The position numbers were made by a program, and so were the translations under genes. A DNA stretch of 64,000 nucleotides from Methylococcaceae bacterium UBA975 (GTDB lineage: Bacteria; Pseudomonadota; Gammaproteobacteria; Methylococcales; Cycloclasticaceae). Position 1 is the first letter of the stretch; every line of letters starts with the position of its first letter. Location: the NCBI GenBank assembly GCA_002292375.1, contig DBBV01000018.1:179072-243071 (forward strand). The letters are read 5' to 3'. The notes beneath the pieces were generated by a model. It was not told the DNA's origin. It searched no databases and was given only the letters and a program-made list of their open reading frames with translations. Shown here piece by piece: positions 18,588 through 27,237 of this stretch.

Positions 18588-19919
18588 ATGTCGACCCAGA
18601 AGATGCTAGCAGAAAAAACTAAAACGGCAGCCCAAGTGGCTAGTCTAGTGAATACTGGAGATACCCTTGATTACGGCTTTGGTCTGACACAACCTGATTT
18701 ATTTGATACGGCTTTAGCTGAGCAAAAAGAGCGTCTCAGTAATGTGATGATTCGCGGTACCTTATGCGTTAAACCTAGGCAAGTGATTGAGCAAGACCCG
18801 GAACAGAAGCATTTTGAATTTCAAAATTGGCATTTTTCAGGCTATGACAGGAAAAAATCAGAACAAGGCTCAATGAGTTACATACCGTTTAATTTTGGCG
18901 AAGGCCCCGGTATTTACAGAAACTACCTTGATGTTGATATGGCCGTTATCAAAACTTCGCCAATGGACGAGCACGGTTATTTTAATTTTGGTATTTCTAA
19001 TACCTTTGCTCGGGCCTGTTGTGATGTAGCTAAAAAAATTGTGGTCGAAACATCAACAGAAATCCCTGTTTGTTATGGCAACCAAAACAGCGTAAACATT
19101 TCGGAATTAACCGCCGTTATAGCGGGTGATAATGCTCCTTTGTTTCAACTTCCGAGCAGCCCAATCACTGATATAGACAAACAAGTTGCCCGGCATATTG
19201 TGCCACTGATCAAAGACCGAAGTTGCTTGCAGATTGGTATTGGCGGCATGCCTAATGCTGTGTGCTCAGCACTGGCCCACTCTGATATTAAAGATTTAGG
19301 TATACATACGGAAATGTTTGTCGATGGCATGGTTGATTTGGTTGAAGCCGGTAAAGTAACCGGTAAATACAAACAAACCTTCAATGGTGAAATCGTCTAC
19401 ACATTTGCTTTGGGTTCTAAACGCATGTATGACTTTATCGATAAAAACGAATTATGTGTCAGTATTCCGGTGGATGAAACGAATTTGCCGTTTAATATCG
19501 CAAAAAATGACAATGTGGTGTCGATAAATAATTGCCTACAGATTGACTTAAGTGGGCAGGTTGCATCGGAAAGCAGTGGTTATCGGCATATCTCAGGCAC
19601 TGGCGGGCAGCTACAGTTTGTTCGTGGTGCGGTTGCTTCTAAAGGCGGACAGTCGTTTATGTGTTTATCTTCAAGGTTTGTCGATAAAGACGGACAGCCT
19701 CAATCAAGAATTGTTCCGGGTCTTGACCCCGGCACCGTTGTGACCACACCTCGAAGCGATACCATGTATGTAGTAACAGAGTACGGTATCGTTAACCTCA
19801 AAGGTAAAAGTATTAGTGCTAGAGCGCTTGCGCTTATTAGCATTGCGCACCCAGATGACCGTGACGAATTGATGAAGCAAGCCCGTGATAACTGTATTAT
19901 TTCTCGTAAATATTGGTGA
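18588..19919 (+). CDS. Acetyl-CoA hydrolase/transferase family protein (4-hydroxybutyrate CoA-transferase-like)
   Basis: A 443-residue family I CoA-transferase/hydrolase (AcoH/Cat2 type). Typical stretches are IGIGGMPNAVCSAL, SGTGGQLQFVRGA (about 346-358) and the C-terminal VVTEYGIVNLKGKSISARA with HPDDRDEL. Such enzymes swap CoA between acetyl-CoA and short acids, or release the acid. It belongs to the + strand operon between the MaoC hydratase and a crotonase, with a GGAG ribosome site before the ATG. It could load CoA onto the acid entering the pathway or recover CoA at its end; sequence does not decide. Confidence 0.85.
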   Translation: MSTQKMLAEKTKTAAQVASLVNTGDTLDYGFGLTQPDLFDTALAEQKERLSNVMIRGTLCVKPRQVIEQDPEQKHFEFQNWHFSGYDRKKSEQGSMSYIPFNFGEGPGIYRNYLDVDMAVIKTSPMDEHGYFNFGISNTFARACCDVAKKIVVETSTEIPVCYGNQNSVNISELTAVIAGDNAPLFQLPSSPITDIDKQVARHIVPLIKDRSCLQIGIGGMPNAVCSALAHSDIKDLGIHTEMFVDGMVDLVEAGKVTGKYKQTFNGEIVYTFALGSKRMYDFIDKNELCVSIPVDETNLPFNIAKNDNVVSINNCLQIDLSGQVASESSGYRHISGTGGQLQFVRGAVASKGGQSFMCLSSRFVDKDGQPQSRIVPGLDPGTVVTTPRSDTMYVVTEYGIVNLKGKSISARALALISIAHPDDRDELMKQARDNCIISRKYW

Positions 19920-19922
19920 TCC

Positions 19923-20711
19923 ATGACGTATCAAACAGTTAAGCTGACAAAGAAAAATAAGATCGTAACGATTAGTTTAAATGACCCTAAAACACGTAAT
20001 GCGATTACTGATCCGCTGTTATTAGAGGAAGTAAAGGCGGTGCTTCGTGAAATACAAGATGACCCCGAAGTTTCAGTTTGTATTTTGACCGGTAAAGGGC
20101 AGGGTTTTTCATCTGGCGGCAATGTCAAAGACATGCGTGATAAAACAAAAATGTTCGCTGGTAATCACCTTGAGTTGCAAAATAATTACCGTAACGGCAT
20201 TCATAGTTTGTCAAAGTTGCTGTATTCATTTGAAATTCCGCTGATTGCTGCCGTTAATGGCGCCGCAGCAGGTGCTGGTTTTGACTTGGCCTTATTGTGT
20301 GATTTACGAATAGGCTCTGAAAAAGCCAGTTTCTGCTCGTCATTTTTAAATTTAGCCGTCATTCCCGGTGATGGAGCAGCTTGGCTGTTGCGTAAAACCG
20401 TGGGGCCTCAACGCGCAGCTGAGTTGATATTGACTGGAAGAACGATCAATGCACACGAGGCTCTAGAAATGGGGTTACTGCTAAAGGTCGTGCCGCACAA
20501 AAACTTAATGGAAAATGCCTTAGAGTTAGCGACGCTGATTGCAGAAAAATCACGCGAAACGCTAGTAGTGACCAAGCGCTTACTAAGATCGACGGATTCG
20601 TTAGGCTATGAGGATCACCTTAACCTATGTTCCGCCAACCAAGCAATGTTCCACCATGCGCCAGAACACCAACAAGCCGTCGAACGTTTTTTTGAGAAGA
20701 AAAAACATTAA
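19923..20711 (+). CDS. Enoyl-CoA hydratase/isomerase family protein
   Basis: A 262-residue crotonase. GKGQGFSSGGNVKDMRDK (about 57-74) and NGAAAGAGFDLALLCDLR form the oxyanion hole and family signature, and SFLNLAVIPGDGAAWLL follows where catalytic acids normally sit. It begins 4 bp after the CoA-transferase stop, so it is the last gene of the TetR-led operon. The specific reaction cannot be told; hydratase or isomerase of an unsaturated branched acyl-CoA fits the neighbours. Confidence 0.85.
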   Translation: MTYQTVKLTKKNKIVTISLNDPKTRNAITDPLLLEEVKAVLREIQDDPEVSVCILTGKGQGFSSGGNVKDMRDKTKMFAGNHLELQNNYRNGIHSLSKLLYSFEIPLIAAVNGAAAGAGFDLALLCDLRIGSEKASFCSSFLNLAVIPGDGAAWLLRKTVGPQRAAELILTGRTINAHEALEMGLLLKVVPHKNLMENALELATLIAEKSRETLVVTKRLLRSTDSLGYEDHLNLCSANQAMFHHAPEHQQAVERFFEKKKH

Positions 20712-20724
20712 AAAATAACGTTAA

Positions 20725-20758
20725 TTATATGGTAATTTACATTCAATCAACCATATAA
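20725..20758. repeat. 9-bp inverted repeat after the TetR-led operon
   Basis: TTATATGGT at 20725-20733 is the exact reverse complement of ACCATATAA at 20750-20758, with a 16-nt spacer. It follows the crotonase stop by 14 bp. No T-run follows, so it is a poor intrinsic terminator; a protein-binding site or weak mRNA 3' hairpin is equally possible. Confidence 0.5.
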
Positions 20759-20866
20759 GTCACTGAATTTGTTGAAATGATAGCATGATTTTTTATGCCG
20801 ATTTTTGATCAAGAACAGGTTTAAAAGCTTTAGGCTTATTTTATAAAAGCAACGCCTTTCGTAGGG

Positions 20867-20875
20867 TGATATAAT
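20867..20875 (+). promoter_or_regulatory. Extended -10 promoter for the thioesterase gene
   Basis: TGATATAAT is a perfect extended -10 element (TGnTATAAT). It lies 35 bp before the ATG of the thioesterase gene, in a 199-bp gap. No good -35 box is visible at the proper spacing, as is usual for extended -10 promoters. Confidence 0.55.
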
Positions 20876-20910
20876 TTAAAAATCTAACTAACAGTCGATT
20901 TAAAAACACC

Positions 20911-21336
20911 ATGGCACGCATAAAAATCACCTACCCAGAGACCACACATTTTAGCCATGAGCTAACAGTTCGAGTCAGCGACCTTAATATCGGTAACCAT
21001 TTGGCACACGATAAATTAATTTCATTACTGCATGAAGCACGTGCACATTTTTTTGAAGCGTATCAAATGTCTGAACTCGATGTTGAAGGGGCTGGGATTA
21101 TTATGGCCGACCTCGGTGTCAACTACCGCTCAGAAGCCTTTTTTGGTCAACAGTTAAGGATTGATATCGCCTTAGGTGATTTTTCATCAAAAGGCTGTGA
21201 TTTTTTCTATCGCATAACATCAATAGAGTCAGGTGATGTTGTCGCTATTGCTAAAACGGGCATTGTTTTTATGGACTATTCGACTAGAAAGCTGGTTGAT
21301 GTGCCACGGTCTTTTTTAAACATTGCGGCTGATTAA
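20911..21336 (+). CDS. 4-hydroxybenzoyl-CoA thioesterase-like hot-dog thioesterase
   Basis: A 141-residue hot-dog protein of the 4HBT/YbgC group. The opening VRVSDLNIGNHLAHDKLISLLHEAR (about 21-45 in pieces) is the family's catalytic Asp/helix region, followed by GVNYRSEAFFGQQL. Such enzymes hydrolyse acyl-CoAs and may relieve CoA trapping when a pathway stalls. It is flanked by an extended -10 promoter upstream and by the AraC gene 67 bp downstream, and appears to be a single-gene unit or the first of the chn-like region. Confidence 0.82.
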   Translation: MARIKITYPETTHFSHELTVRVSDLNIGNHLAHDKLISLLHEARAHFFEAYQMSELDVEGAGIIMADLGVNYRSEAFFGQQLRIDIALGDFSSKGCDFFYRITSIESGDVVAIAKTGIVFMDYSTRKLVDVPRSFLNIAAD

Positions 21337-21403
21337 GACTGTTTTTATATTAAATAACAGGGGATGGCTTGTTCTTGATTAAACCAACAATCGCTAAACT
21401 AGG

Positions 21404-22297
21404 ATGAACCAAGCACTGGTTGAACCAGAACAAATCCCTGCGTGGATCCCAGGGAAAATGACCCTGGATAGTAAGCAACAAGGCTGGGATGGTATGACGC
21501 TGCGCGGATACCATTACCCCGACCTTAGCGTTGATATACCCGCCATGCGTGATTATATGTTCGTCGTGTATAAGCACGGCGTTTCAAAAATGAGTCGCCG
21601 GCATAACGGGCCATGGCAAGACTACAAAGTTGAACCCGGTGTTATCTCCATCCTGACGCGTGCAGAGCAATCGCAGTGGAAATGGAATAAACCCATTGAT
21701 GTCTCGCACCTTTATCTATCCCACTCATCGTTGGCTAAGGTTGCAGAAAACGTATTTGATCGTGACATTGCGGACATCCACTTACACGATCGCGTTAGGG
21801 TAGAAGATAAGGTGTTGCCTTCATTGGTTAGTCGGCTTGAAGATGAGTTGTCGTCGCAAGCTATTGGTGGAGACCTTTATATTGAGGCGATAAAAAACCA
21901 ACTCTGCGTGCATGTGCTAAGGCAATATTCAGATGTACGTTTTAAAGCCTTGTCAGCCGGTGGTTTTTCGCTGCCTCAAAAGCGCTTGCTTAATGATTTT
22001 ATTGAAGAGTCGATCAGCTTAAATATTTCGATGGCTGAATTGGCTAATTTGGTTCAGCTTAGCGTGTTTCATTTTACGCGTAAATTCAGCGCTGATTTTG
22101 GCTGCTCACCGCATAGCTTTATTATCAAAAAAAGGCTCGATTTAGCCCTAAAACTACTATCAAACAGTTCCTTACCGATTAAAGTGATTGCAGCCCAATG
22201 CGGTTTTTCCGATCAAAGCCACCTGACCCGTTTATTACGACGGTTCACAGGGACAACGCCTGCAGCCTTTAGACAACAACAAAAAACCCGCCTCTAA
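21404..22297 (+). CDS. AraC family transcriptional regulator (ChnR-like by context)
   Basis: A 297-residue protein with a C-terminal double HTH of the AraC type: ISMAELANLVQLSVFHFTRKF for the first helix pair and IKVIAAQCGFSDQSHLTRLLRRF then GTTPAAFRQQ for the second (about 205-295, shown in parts). The N-terminal 190 residues would bind the inducer. In Acinetobacter and Comamonas, cyclic-ketone clusters (chn, cpn) are switched on by AraC proteins (ChnR). Here it lies directly upstream of the esterase and BVMO genes in the same direction, so it is the likely activator. The 156-bp gap after it would hold the target promoter. Confidence 0.85.
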   Translation: MNQALVEPEQIPAWIPGKMTLDSKQQGWDGMTLRGYHYPDLSVDIPAMRDYMFVVYKHGVSKMSRRHNGPWQDYKVEPGVISILTRAEQSQWKWNKPIDVSHLYLSHSSLAKVAENVFDRDIADIHLHDRVRVEDKVLPSLVSRLEDELSSQAIGGDLYIEAIKNQLCVHVLRQYSDVRFKALSAGGFSLPQKRLLNDFIEESISLNISMAELANLVQLSVFHFTRKFSADFGCSPHSFIIKKRLDLALKLLSNSSLPIKVIAAQCGFSDQSHLTRLLRRFTGTTPAAFRQQQKTRL

Positions 22298-22453
22298 ACT
22301 TAACTATGCGTAATTATATTGAAGCAAACGGGCAGCAAGATTATTCTATAAATTATTATTATTCTTCTATATTTTACGACCTAGCTTGTTGTAGGCTAGC
22401 TGTAACGGCTGGTATCAACGTATAGAAAACATAACAAACTGAGGAGAGTTTCA

Positions 22454-23350
22454 ATGCCATCGCAAGAATCTGATTACCTAAGGGCCTTATATCAAAATTG
22501 GACAGATCGTATGACCGCCAATCCTGAGATGGACCTTGAAGGCTTACGTGCTTTATTTGATGAGTGGGCAAAACCAACCATGGAACCAGAAGCGGTTAGC
22601 TATAAAAGCGATTGTATAGCTGGCGTTGATGCTGTTTGGGCTTTACCGCTTGACGCCGACCGTTCAAAAGTACTTATTTATACCCATGGTGGCGGCTTTG
22701 CGGTTGGCTCCTCAGCCAGTCATCGTAAACTAGCCGGCCATATGGCAAAAGCCTTGGGTGCTACAGCACTTGTCTTAGATTACCGTTTAGCACCTGAAAA
22801 CCCATTTCCAGCACAATTAGACGACATGGTTGCTGTCTACAAAGCCTTGTTGGCCAATGGTTTTAATGCCGAAGATATAACAACCATCGGAGATTCAGCT
22901 GGTGGCAACCTAGCGGTAGCCTCGGTTTTAAAATTTCGTCAACTCGGATTACCCTTGCCCGCAAGCGTGATTGCGTTTTCACCCTTCATCGATATGCAAG
23001 TTAGCGGTGCTACGCTAGATACTAATGAGGCCACCGATGCCTTAGTTAAACGGCCCTTACTTGAAGCGATGGCGGGTATGTTTTTAGCGGAACAGGCGCC
23101 GACTGACCCGCTGGCTAACCCACTGTACGCGGACTTTTCTGGTTACCCTGCGCTGTATATCAATGCAGGTAGCGTAGAAACCTTATTGAATGATGCGCAA
23201 CGTTTACATGCATTAGCGATAGCGGCTGGGGTTAACGCTACGTTATCGGTTGTCGATGGTATGCAACACGTTTTTCCCTTTTTAGCAGGGCGAGCACCAG
23301 AAGCAGACACTGAAATTCAAAAAATTGCCGCTTGGTATAAAGCGTTATAA
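22454..23350 (+). CDS. chnC: Alpha/beta hydrolase of the HSL family (ChnC-type lactone/ester hydrolase)
   Basis: A 298-residue hormone-sensitive-lipase-type hydrolase. The oxyanion motif HGGGF begins at His78, the nucleophile is Ser148 in GDSAGGN, and the catalytic His is in DGMQHVFPF near 277. Length equals ChnC-type caprolactone hydrolases, which open the lactone made by the adjacent Baeyer-Villiger enzyme to a hydroxy acid. A GAGGAGAG ribosome site precedes the ATG. The BVMO gene follows 49 bp later, supporting this role. An esterase acting on an open-chain ester is the alternative. Confidence 0.82.
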   Translation: MPSQESDYLRALYQNWTDRMTANPEMDLEGLRALFDEWAKPTMEPEAVSYKSDCIAGVDAVWALPLDADRSKVLIYTHGGGFAVGSSASHRKLAGHMAKALGATALVLDYRLAPENPFPAQLDDMVAVYKALLANGFNAEDITTIGDSAGGNLAVASVLKFRQLGLPLPASVIAFSPFIDMQVSGATLDTNEATDALVKRPLLEAMAGMFLAEQAPTDPLANPLYADFSGYPALYINAGSVETLLNDAQRLHALAIAAGVNATLSVVDGMQHVFPFLAGRAPEADTEIQKIAAWYKAL

Positions 23351-23399
23351 AAAATACAACGTATCAATTAAATTAAAAAATTAGAATTAGAGAGACACT

Positions 23400-25028
23400 A
23401 TGAGTAATCAAGATAATCAATCAACACTAGTAAAAGCAGATTTCGATGCGGTCATCGTTGGTGCAGGTTTTGGTGGGATGTACATGACCCATAAACTACG
23501 TAATCAGCAAGGACTGCGTGTGCAGTGTTATGACAATGGCTCTGATGTTGGCGGCACGTGGTACTGGAATCGTTACCCTGGTGCGTTATCGGATACCGAA
23601 AGCTTCGTCTATTGCCTGTCGTTTGATAAACAATTATTAGAGGACTGGACGTGGAAAAACCGTTATGTCACGCAGCCTGAAATCTTTGAATATTTAAACC
23701 ATTTTGCAGACCGTTTTGATATCCGTAAAAGCTATCAGTTCAACACCAAAGTGACTAAAGCGGTTTTCAATGAAAGCACAAATCTGTGGGATGTAGAAAC
23801 TGACAAAGGTGACAAGGTTACCGCGCAACACTTAATCACAGGATTGGGCTTATTATCAGCTACTAATGTCCCCAAATTTGATAAGCAAGAGGCGTTCAAA
23901 GGGGAGGTGTACCACACAGGTAACTGGCCAAGACAAGGCGTTGACTTTAGCGGTAAGCGCGTAGGCGTCATTGGTACCGGTTCTACGGGTATTCAGGTAA
24001 TTACTGCCTTGGCACCTAAGGTAAAGCACTTGACCGTATTTCAGCGATCACCTCAATACTCTGTGCCGGTTAGAAATCACCCCTTAACAGAAGAAGCATC
24101 AAAGAAGGTAAAGGCTAATTATGACGCTATGTGGAAACAGGTATTCCAATCAAATGTCGCCTTCGGTTTTGAAGAAAGTACAGTCCCAGCTGCTGGCTTA
24201 TCTGAAGAGGAAACGAACAAAGTATTTGAGGCAGCTTGAGAGAACGGCGGTGGTTTCCGTTTTATGTTTGAAACTTACTGTGATATTGCGATTGACCCGG
24301 CTGCTAATGAAGCGGCAGCGGCATTTATTCGTAAAAAAATCGCAGCCATCGTTAATGACCCTGAGACGGCTAAAAAATTAATGCCGACAGGGCTATATGC
24401 TAAACGTCCCTTGTGTGACTCAGGTTATTACCAAGTGTATAACCGCGATAATGTGACCTTGCTCGATGTTAAAGCAAATCCAATTACTGAATTCACAGAA
24501 AACGGCATCTGTACAACAGAAGGCGAGTTTGAGCTAGATGTTCTGATCTATGCGACAGGCTTTGATGCCGTAGACGGTAGCTATACAAAAATGGATATTC
24601 GCGGTCGCAATGGTCTATCGATGAAAGAAAAATGGTCTGACGGGGTAAAAAGCTACATCGGTGTGAGCAACCCTGGCTTTCCTAATATGCACATGATTTT
24701 AGGGCCCAATGGACCGTTTACCAACTTACCGCCGAGTATTGAAACTCAAGTCGATTGGATTGCTGAGTTAATTGCCAATATGCGTAAGAATGAACAGTTT
24801 ACTGCAGAAAGCAAGGCGGAGGCTGAGGATGAGTGGTTAGCCACATGTACAGAAATTTGTAATATGACCTTGTTTCCAAAGGCTGACTCATGGATCTTTG
24901 GCGCAAATATTCCCGGCAAAAAGCACAGTGTCAATTTCTATTTAGGTGGCTTAGGTAATTACAGATTAAAGTTAGCTGAAGAAGCCAATAGCGGTTATGA
25001 AAACTTTACGTTTGATAATAAAAAATAG
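23400..25028 (+). pseudogene. chnB: Cyclohexanone monooxygenase-type Baeyer-Villiger monooxygenase, interrupted by an in-frame TGA
   Basis: The frame encodes a 542-codon flavoprotein monooxygenase, the length of Acinetobacter cyclohexanone monooxygenase, but codon 280 (24237-24239) is TGA. Reading continues in the same frame; an internal ATG at 24264 opens the second half. N-terminal part: FAD motif GAGFGG (21-26), BVMO fingerprint F166-G168-H172-W176 and NADPH motif GTGSTG (192-197). C-terminal part: KLMPTGLYAKRPLCDSGYY, ATGFDAVDG and LGPNGPFTNLPPSIE. Around the stop the protein reads VFEAA-stop-ENGGGFRFMFET; known homologues have Trp at that place, so TGG changed to TGA. The enzyme would turn a cyclic ketone into a lactone with O2 and NADPH. 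It may be a real nonsense mutation or a base-call error. Confidence 0.85.
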
Positions 25029-25093
25029 CCCCCCGTTTTATTGGTGAGTTTTTATTATTATCTGAACCTTAAATATTGTAAAAGACAACAACT

Positions 25094-27181
25094 ATGGCTT
25101 TAAAAGCACTGTTTGAACCGCGCTCGGTCGCCATTATAGGCGCCTCATCTAACCCTGCCCGTATTGGTGGACGGCCTATTGCGTATTATTTGGCCGCAGG
25201 TTTTAAAGGGGCTATTTACCCGGTTAATCCAAATCGTGAAGAAATTCAGGGGCTAAAAGCTTATCCAGATATGGCTTCAATCCCAGGCTCTGTTGACCTT
25301 GCCATCTTAGCGATTTCGGCTAACGGGGTCGCCGATGCGGTTAAAGAATGCGGTAAAAAAGGGGTTAAATCCATCGTCTTATTCTCAGCCGGTTTTTCTG
25401 AACTGGGCGATGAGGGCGATCAATTACAAGCCGATGTTGATCAAGCGGCTAAACAGTATGGTATTCGCATATTAGGGCCTAATTGCTTGGGCTTATACAA
25501 TGCTGATAATGGTAATTGCCCTACGTTTACCTCAGGGCTCGAAGGCGGTTTCCCTAACAAGGGACGGGTTGGTTTAATTACCCAATCAGGTGCCTACGGC
25601 ACGCACCTATTAACCATGGCTAAGTCACGCCGTCTCGGAGTAAGCAAGTGGATTTCAACCGGCAATGAAGGTGATATTACGGTGGCTGAGTGCTTAGAGT
25701 ATTTGATCGATTCAGATACCGTCGATGTAATTGGTTGCTATATGGAAGGGGTTAAAAAGCCGGAAACGCTTATTCGTGCGTTAAAAAAAGCGCGGGCTGC
25801 TGGCAAAGCCATTAGTATTATGAAAGTCGGTGTGTCTGATGTGGGTTCAGAAGCCGTGCAATCACACACGGCGTCATTAACCGGTTCTGACGCAAGTTTT
25901 CAGGCGCTGATCGATCAATACGGCGCTCAAAGGGCACAAACGACGGAGCAAATGTTTGATGTACTCTACGCGGCCAGTCTATCACCGCGCGCACAGGGTA
26001 ATAAACTGGGTATTTTGACCGTTTCGGGTGGCGCTGGGGTATTGATGGCCGATGCAGCGGAAACACAAAATTTAGCCGTACCCGCCATGCCCAAACAAGC
26101 TCAAGTTAAATTGGTACAGCGCAACCCCTTATGCGCGCCACGCAATCCCGTTGATATAACAGCCAATGCATTGAATGACTTTGCTCTAGTAGGTGAAAGC
26201 TTAGCGGCCATGTGCAATGAGGGTGGATACGATTTATTGGTTGCATTTTTTACCTCCTTAATTGCCTCACCGGTGCATGGTGAAAAATTGCTGGCCACCC
26301 TCAGTGAGGGCATTAAAGCTCAAGGCAAGCCCTTTGCCTTAATCGGCCAAGGGCCTGATGAGGTATTAAAAAAGTACGAAGCCGCGGGCATTATGGTATT
26401 TGAAGACCCTTCGCGAGCGGTTGCAGCCTTAGCGGCTTTAGCGCGTTTTAATACCGCTTTTCAGCAAGTAGATACTGACCTAGTTGACTTACCCAATATC
26501 GGCACAATCAATTTGCCGAGTGAAAAAATAGGGGAGGCAGACGCCAAGCAATACATGATCCGTACGGGCATTTCGGTACCCGCAGAAGAGTTGGTTAAAC
26601 AACCCGCTGATGCCGTGAAAGCGGCCAATCGTTTAGGTTACCCTGTGGTGATGAAAATTGTATCGCCTGATATTGCGCACAAATCAGAAGCGGGTGGCGT
26701 TGCCCTCAATCTCGCCAATGAAAATGAGGTTCAAGCCGCTGCCGATTTAATGTTACACACAGTGGCACAAAGAGAGCCTACAGCACGAATTGAGGGTTTA
26801 TTAATCAGCCCGATGATTGGCAACGGGGTGGACTTGATTGTTGGCAGTCAATGCGACCCAATTATGGGGCCGATCATTATGGTTGGGCTTGGAGGTATCT
26901 ACACCGAGATACTCAAAGACGTTAAAGTAGCCTTAGCTCCAGTTACTGCAAAACAGGCTTTGGCAATGCTACAATCGTTACGTGGTGCAGCTTTACTGGC
27001 AGGCGTACGCGGCCAAGCAGCGGTTGACGTTAATGCCGTGGCCGATGCGGTCTGTCGTTTATCGGTGTTAGCCGTACAAAACGCAGACACGATAGAAAGT
27101 ATTGAAATAAACCCATTAAGGGCCATGGAAAAAGGGGCCTTAGCTTTAGACGCCTTAATTATTGCAAAACAAACAGCATAA
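25094..27181 (+). CDS. ADP-forming acyl-CoA synthetase (acetate-CoA ligase family)
   Basis: A 695-residue protein with fused alpha and beta parts. The N-terminal CoA-binding domain starts with FEPRSVAIIGAS and has GRVGLITQSGAYGT; the phospho-His lies in QSHTASLTGSD (His258). The C-terminal ATP-grasp domain shows YPVVMKIVSPDIAHKSEAGGV and LVGLGGIYTEILKDV-like stretches. It makes acyl-CoA from an acid, CoA and ATP, releasing ADP and phosphate. Lying between the BVMO and the aldehyde dehydrogenase, it is the natural candidate to activate the dicarboxylic or hydroxy acid made by the chn-like enzymes. That placement is not part of the classic chn clusters I know. Confidence 0.85.
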   Translation: MALKALFEPRSVAIIGASSNPARIGGRPIAYYLAAGFKGAIYPVNPNREEIQGLKAYPDMASIPGSVDLAILAISANGVADAVKECGKKGVKSIVLFSAGFSELGDEGDQLQADVDQAAKQYGIRILGPNCLGLYNADNGNCPTFTSGLEGGFPNKGRVGLITQSGAYGTHLLTMAKSRRLGVSKWISTGNEGDITVAECLEYLIDSDTVDVIGCYMEGVKKPETLIRALKKARAAGKAISIMKVGVSDVGSEAVQSHTASLTGSDASFQALIDQYGAQRAQTTEQMFDVLYAASLSPRAQGNKLGILTVSGGAGVLMADAAETQNLAVPAMPKQAQVKLVQRNPLCAPRNPVDITANALNDFALVGESLAAMCNEGGYDLLVAFFTSLIASPVHGEKLLATLSEGIKAQGKPFALIGQGPDEVLKKYEAAGIMVFEDPSRAVAALAALARFNTAFQQVDTDLVDLPNIGTINLPSEKIGEADAKQYMIRTGISVPAEELVKQPADAVKAANRLGYPVVMKIVSPDIAHKSEAGGVALNLANENEVQAAADLMLHTVAQREPTARIEGLLISPMIGNGVDLIVGSQCDPIMGPIIMVGLGGIYTEILKDVKVALAPVTAKQALAMLQSLRGAALLAGVRGQAAVDVNAVADAVCRLSVLAVQNADTIESIEINPLRAMEKGALALDALIIAKQTA

Positions 27182-27237
27182 ACACGATACGTTGCTGTAC
27201 AAATTGATACCAACAGAGACTTAGGAGAATATTAGCC

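Noticed and set aside
22381..22399. CTAGC/GCTAG inverted repeat upstream of the esterase gene as AraC operator
   Set aside because: AraC proteins usually bind direct repeats, and 5-bp arms are weak evidence.
24237..24239. TGA recoding (selenocysteine or TGA=Trp code) in the BVMO gene
   Set aside because: Other genes here end in TGA (for example the ligase at 1011 and the TetR gene at 16187), and no other gene has an internal TGA. Homologues have Trp, not Cys, at this site, so a point nonsense change is simpler.
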